64,000 nucleotides of DNA from Oasisia sp. SBJ-2009. Lineage: Eukaryota; Annelida; Polychaeta; Sabellida; Siboglinidae. Location: the NCBI GenBank assembly GCA_964017155.1, contig OZ024861.1:16917783-16981782 (forward strand). Direction: 5' to 3'. A program made the position numbers and the translations under genes. Below the pieces are notes generated by a model that was not told the DNA's origin, ran no database searches, and saw nothing but the letters and a program-made list of their open reading frames with translations. Positions 47,366 to 59,873 of this stretch are shown here, in pieces. The stretch's first letter is position 1. Every line of letters starts with the position of its first letter.

Positions 47366-48978
47366 ATGCCACCCCGCAACCGAGTTAGGACGAGAGGAGG
47401 GAGAGGAGGGAGAGGAGGGAGAGGAGTTAGAGGGAGATTCAGCACAATAGATGCTGAACGAATACAACAATTACAGGACGCACGTATTCGTTCAACTGAG
47501 GTAATATTAAATATCACATACAACAATTAACCGTAATAGATTTTACAATTTTAATAAGCACATATATATATATATATATATATATTAATAAGCATAGGTA
47601 CTTATATAGGACATTTATACTTTTAATTTTATTAAAACAATTTCACATAAACATCACATCCATAAATATTCATTGAAGCAATTTTTTTTTTAGTTTTTCC
47701 ATTGCGTGTGTGTAAATCATTAGTACAATGGTGATTCTTCCATGTAGTACATACATATTTTTGCATTCATTTACACAGGAAATGGTTCAGCAATTGGACA
47801 TTACAGCGATGCGCCGTTTGGTGCATTCAATCATAACAGACCATCCAGGCATCGTATTTGATGCCCTGGATGCAATGCAAGCTGGGGACCCCAACCCCCC
47901 ACCACCAACACCAGCCACCAGTAACCACCCCCAGTGGTGTGTCTGCGGCAGATGCCGAGACATGCCGACAGACATCGAAAGGCTATGCTGTGGGTTACAG
48001 CACTGCATTTCGCAAAGACCCATGAGTACTTAACACTGAATTGTAACAAAGAAACACTAGTTAAGCACATTACACTTGTGTAATTAGAATGCTTTTGTTT
48101 CTAAAGGAACAAATATCCATAAATAATTTAGTAATGAACCCTGAAATGTGTCTTATCTTTCATTAATCACAGGTGGAACATTCTTCCAATACTTCCTAAA
48201 AACGACATTCTATTACATATAACTACTAGCATAACACCACCTTAAACATGTTGGCTTTACATTTATCATGATTATTCAACCTTTACATTCAGGCAGCACA
48301 TTGAAAAACTGAGATATGTTGTTAGAAAAATAAATGTTCTATTCAGTTTGCTACTTATGTATATTGTTGAGTGTAGCTAAAATAATTACAAATGAAATGT
48401 AATTTAATGACAGAGACCTCATATGATAAAAATAGGTAATTTCCACCACACTGTACAATACTACTGTATACCCCCTTATGTACCTGTGACACAATCCCCT
48501 GTGTACTATTCACTGCTCGCATAAAATGTGCAAGCAGGAATCAGCGTCTCTATCCTATACTGGGGTAAGATCTGCAGAGCATAAATCTACCAGGTGGAGT
48601 TGAGGGGCTAAAAAGTACTGAGTCTGGCTAATCAAGGCTAATTACCACAATGAATACTCCACATTTACCGTACAACATTATAATGGCCAATTACTCATAA
48701 CATTTTTATTTTTGCAGGAGATTGAACTGGTATGCCTGGAGCCCCTTGTGCTTCAAATAAATATGGCGTACTGGGCAGAGATCTTTGCGCAGGATCCCGG
48801 ACATGACACTGCAGCCCTTCGTCATGCTGCGTACCGTCATTTTGTGCTGTGGCGGCATGGCCGGCTTGGCGCAAATGTCCGGCGAGTTATTCCAAGCTGT
48901 GTCGTCTGCCGAATCCGTGACAGATTCCCCAGCGCGAACGGCCTGTACACAGGATTTCAGGTGAGCCGGCTAGCGTGA
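47366..48978 (+). CDS. P2X7 C-terminal ('ballast') domain protein, three exons
   Basis: Exon 1 (47366-47500) starts MPPRNRVRTRGGRGG, an Arg-Gly-rich, probably nucleic-acid-binding head, and ends with a phase-0 donor. Exon 2 (47779 to about 48025) has EMVQQLDITAMRRLV, a Pro-rich linker and WCVCGRCRDMPTDIERLCC. Exon 3 (48718-48978) has CLEPLVLQIN, HAAYRHFVLWRHGRLG, VIPSCVVCRIRDRFP and ends YTGFQVSRLA. The Cys pattern WCxCGxC...CC, the HxAYRxxxxWRxG and the IPSCxxxxIRxxFP motifs are those of the zinc-binding cytoplasmic domain of the P2X7 receptor. There is no channel part. The junction exon 2 to exon 3 is in the expected place but the only GT near it (48026) gives the wrong phase, so this copy may be mis-spliced or disabled. 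Its role in the transposon is unknown. Confidence 0.75.
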
Positions 48979-50666
48979 CTCACCACCCCTGGTCATCCGG
49001 GAGCTGTGACGCCTCACTAGTTCGCTAGTCGGTGGTGGAGCGGTTGGTGCCATCGTTCTGCTTATCCTGCGTGGGTCCTCCGCCATCAGTTTGCGACGCC
49101 TCGTGACAAGTTCTGTGTCAGCCATCCTCCTTCGTACTGCATCCATCTGCATCTCTATGATGTAATTGTATGTTTTTGGCGTCTTGATTGGTACAGCGTT
49201 CTTACTGTACATCCGTTTGTACCTGTAATTAAGACAAAGCTATTTTAATAACTGTGGTATGATTTCTGTAACGATACTTCAATAGTAGTGGGTTAACGTT
49301 ATGTACAAACATTGGTTACCAACATTCATGACACTTCAGAATGTTCACTTTGTGTGTTTTGTAGCAGTTCCATGGTTGATTATGAACCGTATTGATCAAC
49401 TTTGTACTATTTATACTTTTACACAAATAGTATTGCTGTGATAATTTGTGTGTACCAGTATTTTTTTCTAAATTTATATATTAATTTCACTACACACTTA
49501 ATTAATATAAATGTAACTGGAAATACTCACATCATTTCTCCTGCAGCATTCAAGCGGTACGGTCGGTCCTTGTGCTTTTGAAAATCTATTGCAGCCAGCT
49601 GCGTTCTGGCGACGTACACCGGGTAGCTGTAAGATACGAGAGATGTCAGTGAACTTTGTCGCAACAATTTCTTTATATACTGATTATAATGTTTTTGTAT
49701 GTTTACAATGTGTATTTAATTATTTGCATTTTAATTTTTTTACATTATCACCAATTTATGTTATTTTATAGTATATTAATTTATTTTTTTACCTTCTCAC
49801 AGTATATTTTACAATGTCGCAATCAATACTGTTTGCTTAGTCAATAATTTTTCATTATATACAAATTGTTGTAAGCAATAACTACACTTTAATGTAATCA
49901 TTTCTTTGTTTTTTAACAAAGGATCATAATATAATTATTTTTTTATGTTCATTATGTTATATTACATGTAAGGTAAAAAAATTCAAATGACACATTTACA
50001 ATGTACATGTGAGTTTATGACTTGTATTTATTGTCTAGTCATTAGAACATGTGTTAATATATTCTTACTTAATATGCCTTGAATTACTGTTTATATCACG
50101 TTTGTAAGCATGAACATAATAGTTAATACAAAATGGTCACGAAAGCCAATAAATTCAATAATAATATATGTTGCTGTTTATGTATGATTTTCAGCAAACG
50201 TTTAGCCAGTCATACAAAAAATGTGTAATACATGATTAATTTACCTGAATGTGAAGAGTTTCGCAGCATACATCAAGATGTGGTGATGAAAAGCTTCTAG
50301 CTCTCCAGTGTGCCTGAAAGTTTAATGCATATGTCATTTCTAAGGGCATGATATTTCATGAAGACTTGCACTTCCTTTCTGTAGGTTTTCAATCGCCATC
50401 AATAATTACATTATCTGCATTTTACATACAACTACATTATGCTGACAACCTACACTAACTGGGCTGATAATGTATGAGTTATTCTTTATAACTGGCTCAT
50501 ACATAATGTGTTTTATAAACAGTGTAACAGTTGTATACACTGCATAACTGAAGCTGTTTAAATACACACCTGAAGTTCACATAATGGTGAACGTTGTTCA
50601 GGAAGCGTACATTTAGTACAACTTCCACTTTTTCAGACAGTACTTTATGATCCATAAAGTAACTGC

Positions 50667-50668
<2 letters not shown>

Positions 50669-50735
<67 letters not shown>
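50669..50735. repeat. (AT)n microsatellite at the missing-core junction
   Basis: About 67 bp of pure AT fills nearly the whole 86 bp between transposase exons 5 and 6. It may mark a deletion breakpoint or an assembly collapse. Confidence 0.9.
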
Positions 50736-50739
<4 letters not shown>

Positions 50740-52624
50740 GGTACTCACCCACACAAGTACGGCAGCACTTCCAATGTGGTTGACTTTCATGTTGAATGAT
50801 CTTCCACACCCTTTAACTTGGCAAATGTTGTCAACCTATACCAGTAGACATATGCATAACCGTCAAAAGAAAGTAACAGTAATCGGTACACAGGCATTCG
50901 TTCACCTACAAAACATATAAGGTTCTTTAAGAATGTCAAAGTATACTTCCACATATATCAAAAACATTTAGACGCATCCCAAAGGTTTATTAAGGAACAT
51001 GTTTTCCAGGCCGTCTTTGATGTCCCTATTATTTCTCACGGTATGAAAAAGTTAAACAATTTAATGCCACCACATTTCAAACATAGGCACATAGTGATTT
51101 ATGTAATACACCAACAATTTAGAAACAACCCCATCATTTAGAAACTAAACCATCAGTGATGCATGTACATTTTCAATGGCTTGGTAAGTCAGCATTATTA
51201 ATTCCAGTTATGACACCCTTATGCTTCATGATTGTAGAACAGAAGTGTCTAGATACCTTCATGTTTGCCAGTTCCAGCAGACAGTCTTCATAAACAATGA
51301 AGCAAGGTTTCCCTGTTGTCTCTTCTGGTGTTGTTGCCGTAGCTGTTTCCTCTTCTTCTGGGGTGGTAGTGTCAGCCACTGTCTCTTCTATGTCGTGGAC
51401 AATATCACATGGGGTGACACTCTCTAGAGAGTCAATGTCGATGTGACACCTATATTTAAAAAGCAAACAAGTGACTGTTGCCATCAATACTTCAATTTTA
51501 CCACAATGTATTACTTAATCTACAATAATGTTGAATTACTTTTGGGCTTTGGCATACATATTGTGAGTTTGTAATTATGAATGACATTTATTTAGGTAAT
51601 TCAAAGTCACTCCGTTGTCTTTTTTAAACATAATGCCTTCATTGGTTTCTTCTCTCATTATGTATACACAATGCTTAGACACACAGCCGAATTGTTTGAA
51701 TGCAGCAACAGAACTGTTCATTACTGGCACACACACGCACGCACACACATTTATGTATCTATATATAAATGTATATATCTTCAGCCTCTCCACTCAGCCA
51801 GACCAGTTGATACAAATTAGAATAAATGGTATATGTCAGTTGTCATCATAATATAAATGTTTGATTTGGCTACATTCACATCATTTCAAAATACTTAAGT
51901 GAACATCATAATCAACATACATTAACACCATATGCAGTGCAAAAGTATATTTATAATCATACTAAATAGTATATGTTCAATATAAATATGTACCTATGTA
52001 TCTCTTCTAATGTGTCATCTCCAAAGTGGTATGTAGTATCACCAGGATCCACAGTCTCCAATCCCAATGGGTCATCATCATCTGGGTCACTGCAACAAAG
52101 TGTAGTGATTAACTCCAAGAATTTAGAATTGTGAAATAGCTGCCATGATAACGACAATTTAATTATGGTAATGTGTCACCACTTCAGTGTACCCAATGTT
52201 GTGTTATGTATTATTTAATGTATTTCACACATTGTGTGTAGAAACAGGCCAAACGAAGTAGTTGTGATGTCTTAGCACACACAAGTACACACATAATATT
52301 TACATAAAAATAATCAAACACAACTGAACATGTCTTTTTTGTGTGGAACCCATTTTGATGCCATGCATGATATGGCGTTTCACTAAAGTGGAAGTTTAAT
52401 TAATTGGGCCAAAACCATTGGCAATAAAAGCATGCATGGAAACATAAATAAATACTTACGTTTGTTGCAACTGTCCTGAGCTGCATCCAGCCTCAGGAAG
52501 AGACTGAATACGTGACAATGTGCTACCTGGGCTATGACCACTGATGCTTGATAGCGCAACCACAGATCGTGTCATATGTGCGGGCTGCAGTGGTGTCGAG
52601 GTTAAGTGTGGCTTTGTGTTGAAG

Positions 52625-55600
52625 CTGTTAAACAAAACAATGAATTCATAGGAGTAGTATTATTATTAGTTCTTAAACTACATGATCTCTAAGTAACAGT
52701 TACTCAGTGCGCTCACAATATGTATATAAAAACTACTGAAATATGTATGTAAATAAAAAAGGTTAATAAATTAAGTTACACAAGTCAAGTAATATAGCAA
52801 TGGGTCATTAAGTTCTTTGGACTATATTGTGAGATTATGAATGACATGTGGTTTTGTGAATCAAGGTCACTGTGTAGTATCTTCAATGTAATCACCTAAT
52901 TTGCCTTTTCTCTGGTTATTCATATGAGCTGACTAGAAACACAGACACCTTTTTGTGAGAACAGCAGTATGAATTTCCAATGTATACTTGTATATTTTGT
53001 CTCTGTGTCAATTGTCACTTGCAGGTGACAATATATACCAGTAGACACAAAAGTTACATCATTTTAAAGATAATAAACAAACAGTGAAATAACCACAACT
53101 TGCATGTCAAATTGGTAGCTTACATGAAGATAAAGCTTAAAACATACAGGCATCAAATTTTCCAGTTTAACTGCTGGGTTATTGATGCAGCCCCTAATCC
53201 CCCATCAAGGTCAGGGACAGGTAATTTGTTAAGAAGTCAGCCCCTATGCCCTCTACTGGGCTATTGATATAACACCTATCAAAGTAATTAATTACACAAC
53301 TTAGCACCAATTGCACAAACACCACAGGAGTACTGTGTCCTGAGATCTCCTAAAAGACCTGCAGAAACAGGCAATCTGCTCACATTTAACATTTTGAGAA
53401 TGCCTTCAGATGTCCTTACAAATGACTAGTTTGTTAATACTCTCAGACATACATATATGCCAAATTAGAGGAAAAGGTTCATAGAAGCTTTCGAATGAAA
53501 AAGGAAAATTTTAAATGTACCAACATTTTAGAACCAAAAGTACAAATTTGTAAATCAAATTTACATTTCATGTGCATATAAAATATACAGTATGCAAATT
53601 TTTTAATAACACGCTTGACTGCTAACAATGGTCAGCGCACACAAAGTGATGACATAAGTCCGTTGGACCGAAAAAAACTATTTGAATCAATGTCATCTGG
53701 CTAATTGCCACTGTATGCTAGCTTAAATAAAATAAATTAAAAAGATAAGGTTTGAAAAGTAAAATTTACATAACATTCTAGTGAAAGAGGAGAACACAGC
53801 TAGCAGTGAACAAAGCCTGGCAGTGTCATCAACTACTGTTTGACAAAAGGATGGGTTAGTATTTAGAACATGTATGTTAACGTGTCAGTATCCCCTTTGT
53901 TCTTTAGTTGGGACTGCTATTGCTAGGTGCAACAGCAAGCTGGCTGCACTTTTGTTGAGTCACCCTGTTGTCTGTATGATGGATCAGCTTCTATAAGTGA
54001 GGATTTGGAATGAGAATATTGTAAGAAAATTTGAACATCAAATTGTACTTTGCAGTTTACTTGATTAACTTTTGTTTGTCACTTTGTGTTTTGTGATTTT
54101 ATGAAAATAATAAGAACTTAACAAGTTTTGCTTTAATTAATAGTTTATACACTGGTAGAAGTATTTGTTACATCAATCACGTACATCCAATAATCTGTAA
54201 ACAAATACAATTATTCAATATTACTTGCTTGCCTCATTTAATATTCGTCAAACAACCATGCTTTCATGATAGAAAGTGGTGGTTTTCACCTATGACAGTC
54301 CACATATCAAATACAAAAGGGTTGGGTTCAAATACACATTTAGGGATCAAATACAATTCGGTCAAATAAAATGCAAATACAACTCGGTCAAATCAAATTT
54401 CCAATTCAAATACACAGCAATGTTTTATTGAAATACTATTAATTTACACTGCCATTTTTGAAATTTGATTCAAATACATGGCTGGTTTTCCATTATGGTT
54501 CAAGTGTGTTGCCTACTGTAGAGTAATTGGCAGGCAGATTTACTAGACTCTCCTTATCTGCACTACTGTACCAACTAGTGGATAGCTCTTCCCATGCACC
54601 AGAGGAAACCTCGGTTCCTTTGTCTTTGCCCAGGATGTTTACACAGCAGGTTTCTTTAAAGCACCTTCCCTGTGAATACCTGCCTTTATGACTACGGACT
54701 ATAGATAAGATTCAATGGCTTCCCATTCAAATATTTATGCTAATGTTTGACCACCTTCACTGCAGGCCAATTTCCACAGTGGTGCCTGCCCACTGTTGAC
54801 CAGGTGTGACAAACATTCTGTCTTGACTCCTGACTTTTTAGTGAGCCAGTTTATGCCAGGCAATGCTTTACCTTTTATTGGACATTTTTATGTGTATTTG
54901 ATTGTATTTTCAAGTAATTTTCAAATGCACACCAAATATAAAATACAAGCAATTTTATGATATGTCAATGAAATCTTATTCACAGAACTTTATGTGCAAA
55001 TTTCCATTACTGTTACGAATATGGCAGAGGCCGTTTGGCTCAGCAATCTCACTGACATTCTCTAACTGTAATCTATAAGCCACGTCTGTAAAATTAAATA
55101 GGTCACCTTACATTAGAGTTGATGGGTATTTTGAAGATTCAAAATAACTTGTTTGTTGAAAGATGATTTGCAGTGAAGGCCTTCAGTTTGGCAAGCATTA
55201 CATGTGATCATGAAACATACTTTTTTTAAATACGTTGTCAGTATCTAAATTGTGAAATACTTTAAGAAAGTATTTCAATACAAATACTTTTCATTCATAA
55301 TGGTCAAATACAAATACTTTATAAAAAAAGTATTTCTACACTTTAAAATACAAATTAATTTGAGTCCAAGTCTGATGGCAACTGTCCGTAGGGACTGGTG
55401 CACAGTATTTCTAGCTAGCTGGTAGTCCATCATTATCGATAATTAGTCCTAAATGATTTTATTATGTAAAAGGGACAGCTGTTGGCCTGTTACTAGTCCG
55501 AGGTCTAAAAGTACTTGTCACAGCTAGGGGAGAAAGGTATTTCTGCTCATGGGTAGAAATATTTCTTCCGTGGTTTCTGCCCAGATGACATAAACATGCC

Positions 55601-56077
55601 AACCCTGCAAGCTCCCATGATAAAACTACAGTACCTTTGGGATAAATATTTACTGCAAAATGTTTGTTAAGTCCTCACCATGTTGTATGTTTTTAATGGA
55701 TCCATGACATTTTGGTAAAGGACATTTTGGTAACTGACACTTTGGTAATGGACATTTCGGTAACAGGACATTTCGGTAACAGGACTTTTTGGTAACAGGA
55801 CTTTTTGGTAACAAGACATTTCGGTAAAACAACTAAGTCCAGTCTGCCATATCAGGAGGTAACCAGTTGAGATATCAGTCAGTTAAACCATTTGTAAATT
55901 AGGATGGGAAGACAGGGAACTTGGCTTCCCACCTGCAGTCAGGCATGGTGTAAGGTGCTTGCCTCTGAAGGGAACATGGCTTCCAAATAGCATTGGTGGT
56001 GGCTAGAGTGGTCAACCACTACAGCCAACCTGTGACTAGCAGGACACATTTAAATTCAGACACATGTAAGATAATGT

Positions 56078-56143
<66 letters not shown>

Positions 56144-57121
56144 AGTTTGAATTAAAATGTGACTGAACATACAACTGTTTATTTTAATTTTACATTATCG
56201 ATACATTTTTATCTTAAATTAATGCCTTTTAATTAATGCCTTTAAAGAATATTTATTGGTTTTACCAAAATGCATGTTACCAAGATGCCCTATTACCAAA
56301 ATGTCTGTTACCAAAATGTCCTATTACCGAAACGTCCTATTACCCAAATGTCCAATTACCGAAATGTCCGTTACCAAAACGTCCATTACCAAAGTGTCCT
56401 TTACCGAAATGTCTGGATACCGTTTTTAATATCATCTATTTGATATCATTTTTTAGATCTTAGAAACTGTTTGTTATAGTAACTAAATAAATATATGGAG
56501 ATTTTGCATTATGTAATCCTAAGGCCTAATGTATTACCTATGTTCAGTATGTTTATATATATAGTTTATATTGTTGGCAAGTATTACGAAAAGAATGGCT
56601 CATTTTCATGTTGATGCGTCTTCTACTCAGATTATTACAAAGACGCATGGACATAAGTAATAACTTGTGTTACCGAGCCCCCAGGGCACTTTTTACTTTA
56701 TTACCTTTTTTACCGATTGCAGCTTTCAATAAAATGTTTTTACAATGTGTTCATTTTCCAAAATGTCTTACATATGCATCTTTATTGTGACTGTTTATCT
56801 GACTCTGAGTATTCATAAATTAATATGAAATTTGTATAATGGTGTGAAATGTCAGTAATAATTTTAAAGAAAATAAACTGCTGGTTGAGTGCTAACATAA
56901 TGCATTTCGAAGGGATACCAAGACAAGAGCGCAGGCACAGATCCCACACTGGCCACAGCCCAGGCCGATGCCGCCATCGATTACCCCAGCCACTGCATCG
57001 GTATCGCCAAAAATAAATCTACGCGGTTTTTCACCATAACATATTCCACTTCATTATAGTATTTCATACGTTTACTGATACAACAAAGTATAACAATGAT
57101 TGACGCTGACAAATTACTAAC
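52625..57121 (-). other. First intron of the transposase-like gene
   Basis: 4.5 kb with no further exons recognised. 54300-55370 is rich in the word CAAATACAAATAC and its variants, a possible older repeat. 54540-54860 is less AT-rich but has no recognised gene. 55698-56421 is a foldback element. Donor 'ctcgacag/gttagt' at 57121 and acceptor 'tttaacag/cttcaa' at 52625 are good matches to consensus. Confidence 0.6.
55698..56421. mobile_element. Foldback element with minisatellite inverted repeats and 9-bp target duplication
   Basis: GTTTTTAAT flanks both sides (55689-55697 and 56422-56430). The ends start GGATCCATGACATTT and, inverted, GGTATCCAGACATTT. Each arm consists of about 7-9 tandem copies of a 13-18-bp unit (ggacattttggtaa on the left, 55705-55829; ttaccaaaatgtcc on the right, 56270-56415). 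The loop is about 430 bp and contains an (AT)n tract (56082-56140). No gene. The 9-bp duplication is the size made by Mutator-like and Drosophila FB elements. Confidence 0.85.
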
Positions 57122-57696
57122 CTGTCGAGTAGAAGTTTTGCGAAGGCTGCATCTGATATGCCTCCGGCTCCGAGGCCGAGCTCAACCGTTTCTTTTGCTT
57201 TATTCCATAGATCCATCGATTTTCCTAAATAAATCCTCGCGCGCGGAACCTGTTTCTCTCTTAGTTGCTTTGCTCGTTTCTTCGCCGAACTGGTGGCATA
57301 CGTCCGTGGACGTCCCATTATTGCACAAAGAACTGCGACCACACGTACACACCAAAGATTGAAAGAAAAACAAACACAAGCACATGCGTCGAAGGATTCC
57401 GAGGCACCAATCACGCGGGTCGATCTCGCGCCAACGAGAAGAAACAGACGTGTTTCCTAACATAGTTCCATTTCCAAAGTTAGGTTTCGTATAGAGTTTC
57501 TAGTGTATACAGTCGAAACGAAAATCGAAATAGTTCTTATTTATTTTTTTTATTTAAGAAAAATGAAGTAACATGTACGCATAAACCAACTAAACAATCA
57601 TTAATGAGTATTTGATACATCCGCTTTTTGTGAAATGACTAATAATCGCTAGGAGCAAACGATTTTTACGGGAATGAGTGGATTGAGTATCTTTAA

Positions 57697-58650
57697 TAAA
57701 AATAAATATGGTTATGAGTATTGTGTTGCAAATCATACATACACTATTAAACAAGGTTTGAATTACGTTTTTGTCAATCGCGTGTCGGAGCAAGTGTTAA
57801 CGTTCATATCGGGGCAAATTGTAACACTGTTAGAACATGACCCAACGGTTTTTTCGTGGGTAACCTTAAAGATTACCTTTATATAAAAAAAATCAAGCAT
57901 GGTATCAGCCATACTGTTTTTTCCATGTTATACGAGTGGTTGATCCAGCACTGATGCCCACTAATTAAAACAATTGCAATTATAACATTAAAAAGGATTT
58001 TGCAATGTTTAGTTGTACTGCTATAAATGCTAATATGATGCGGACCTCGTTCAACTTCATATACGTATATACACCAATCTACATACAGGGCATGCCATAT
58101 GCCTTGTTGAAGTGGTGGCGCAGCTTGATCATTCATCGTTTGATGGTGTGACATTGTTTGACTTTCATTTTAACATAACACGCGACATTGTTTTCTTTTC
58201 AGTTCTTTGAGATAAAATGCGCAGAGCTTGAGAACACATTACAGACTGTAAACACGGAATTCGAAACAACTGCGTCTAGTTTTAGAAATATAGTTACGAA
58301 TATTTATTTTCATCATGTGTAAACACAAGCAGAACCTCGTAGAAACATAGTCAAGTACGTATACTGTGTAAACAGGGGCTGTCCACGTGGTCAAATGCTC
58401 ATTACTCATCGATCGAAAACTGCCCTGTATCGGAACCTACCTGGTGAGTCAAAACGTGCCGTTCCGTGACATGTGTAGCTCTACCGTGTTCCCTATTGTG
58501 ACTCCCAAACCGTATGATATACAATTTTACTCGGCTTGAATACTGCTTTATTTTTTGTAACCCTGCATCTTTGCTTATGATGGGCATAAACCTTCGTGGT
58601 CGTAAACAAGCGGCTTACTTATTTTATGTTGACAGGTATTAGTAGATTAC
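57697..58650 (+). repeat. U2 right flank (duplicate of 27204-28151)
   Basis: It aligns with U1 throughout ('aaatatggttatgagtat.gtgttgcaaatcatac', 'gtaacactgttagaacatgaccc', 'cctggtgagtcaaaacgtgccg') and continues without interruption through the RTE insertion point ('gacaggtattagtagatt' at about 58635). Confidence 0.85.
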
Positions 58651-59873
58651 AAAACGCACAGGTATTTACGAGGTCATAGCAATATAGTAGGCAATGTCTT
58701 AATAATTCATTTATATCAATAATATTGTGAATGTTTTTAGCATTTGGAAAACAGCACCCCGGGAATGAGGCGGCAAAGAGTTAACAGGCTGATATCCAAG
58801 CACATTCTAGTTCAAAAACTCCTCCATCACCGTCAGCTAATGAAATTGCACACGATGTGTCTGTCGGCCTCCGGTGATGTAATGTGTTGGGTGATTTCAG
58901 CCAGACGCTCCTCGTGTTACATGCAATGTCTAGGACGTAATTGGGTCATTGTATTGGCATTCCCACTAATTGTATATCCGTCTTCAAATTAGGGCTGGTA
59001 TTTGCGCTGTTCCCACGGATGACGCAGTTCCTTCTTCAAAGGGGCGTATCAACGTACTATTACTAATAATTATAAACACCGAAACCCGATGATCGTGGCA
59101 ACTCATCATAACCCGAGGCCTAGGCGTATCGGCTCGTGTGAATCGGTTGCAATATCCCATTATTTCCGCGTCGACAAGAAACTATTTATTAATTAAAATT
59201 TGCTTTCATCCGCTACATGAAATGTTACATATGATTCCCTAATGGTTAGCACCAATAACATAAGTAGTAAAGGTAATACAGCGTAATCGTCATATTGGCT
59301 ATGAGGACGTGGCTTGCTAGGCAATGTCTTATGTCAATTTGCTGCTATGGGAGTGAAATTATTATCAGGACTCGGGAGTGTTTAATTCTGCACAAATGAA
59401 ACTAATATTCCATCCTGACCGGTGCTACTCGACGAAAGTGTTAAGTGGATAATTGGAATAACAGCAGCAGTCGTAGTAAATCCGACACAGGTGTCCAACA
59501 ACGTTACGAAATAACACACGCCTACTTTTATATCTAGCGGACGAAGGCGAATTCAGTTTCGTGTACGCAGCCATGACCAATCGTGAACTGGTACGGTGTC
59601 ATGCTGCATCTAAGTGACGAAGTGTTTTGCGCAAGCAAGCAACCGTGGTTTCTCCATCAAGAACTAGTACAACTTGGACAATTGCACGTGCAGAGAGAAG
59701 TGTTTACCAGCCACATCCGGACACATCGCCTACATTTCTCAAACCAGTGATGTCATCTCCGTCATCCCCGACGGATGGACGAACAAGATAAGAAGATGTA
59801 TTATTATTTATAATAAAAAAAAATGGTTTATATATATATAACATAATATAATATTACATAAATAAACGAATCG
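58651..59873 (+). promoter_or_regulatory. Shared upstream block of receptor 59874
   Basis: It aligns with 31683-32926. It holds the small open frame MENSTPGMRRQR (58744-58992), 'cccgaggcctaggcgtatcggc' at about 59113, and the near-ATG 'gataagaagatgtattattat'. About 760 bp separates the conserved word from the ATG. The regulatory role is inferred. Confidence 0.4.

Larger units (their letters stand above)
48970..57318 (-). pseudogene. Transposase-like gene, nine exons recognised, catalytic core missing
   Basis: Exons on the minus strand: 57318-57122 (MGRPRTYATSSAKK, WNKAKETVELG, FAKLLLDR), 52624-52460, 52089-51994 (acidic), 51449-51257 (KPCFIVYEDCLLELANM), 50835-50749 (CQVKGCGRSF, VLVW), [gap], 50662-50570 (DHKVLSEKVEVVL), 50313-50245 (HTGELEAFHHHILMYAAK), 49626-49531 (YPVYVARTQLAAIDF) and 49222-48970 (YKRMYSKNAV, YNYIIEM). 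All junctions are GT-AG and phases agree (2,2,2,0 | then 2,2,2), except across the gap, where phase 0 meets an exon requiring phase 2. The N-terminal zinc-finger part and the C-terminal part match, from memory, a widespread animal transposase-like family. The several-hundred-residue DDE core normally between them is absent. The gene as read cannot catalyse transposition. Confidence 0.75.
46174..57692. mobile_element. 11.5-kb TTAA-flanked DNA transposon (Kolobok-like) with two genes
   Basis: Comparison with U1 (27200-27203, 'ctacttaatacaaataa') shows an insertion at TTAA, duplicated at 46170-46173 and 57693-57696. The ends are imperfect inverted repeats: AGGTACTTCCTCCACTCGTT on the left against AGATACTCAATCCACTCATT on the right (complement). 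Inside are a + strand P2X7-domain gene and a convergent - strand transposase-like gene. A TTAA duplication occurs in Kolobok and piggyBac superfamilies; the exon motifs recall the Kolobok-like family of animal transposase proteins rather than piggyBac. The superfamily assignment is inference. Confidence 0.8.

Noticed and set aside
55650..56463. Cys-Pro-Leu-Lys repeat proteins
   Set aside because: They are translations of the foldback element's minisatellite arms.
46174..57692. piggyBac assignment from TTAA alone
   Set aside because: No piggyBac transposase motifs were seen, and the exon motifs resemble another transposase-like family; Kolobok-like is preferred but unproven.
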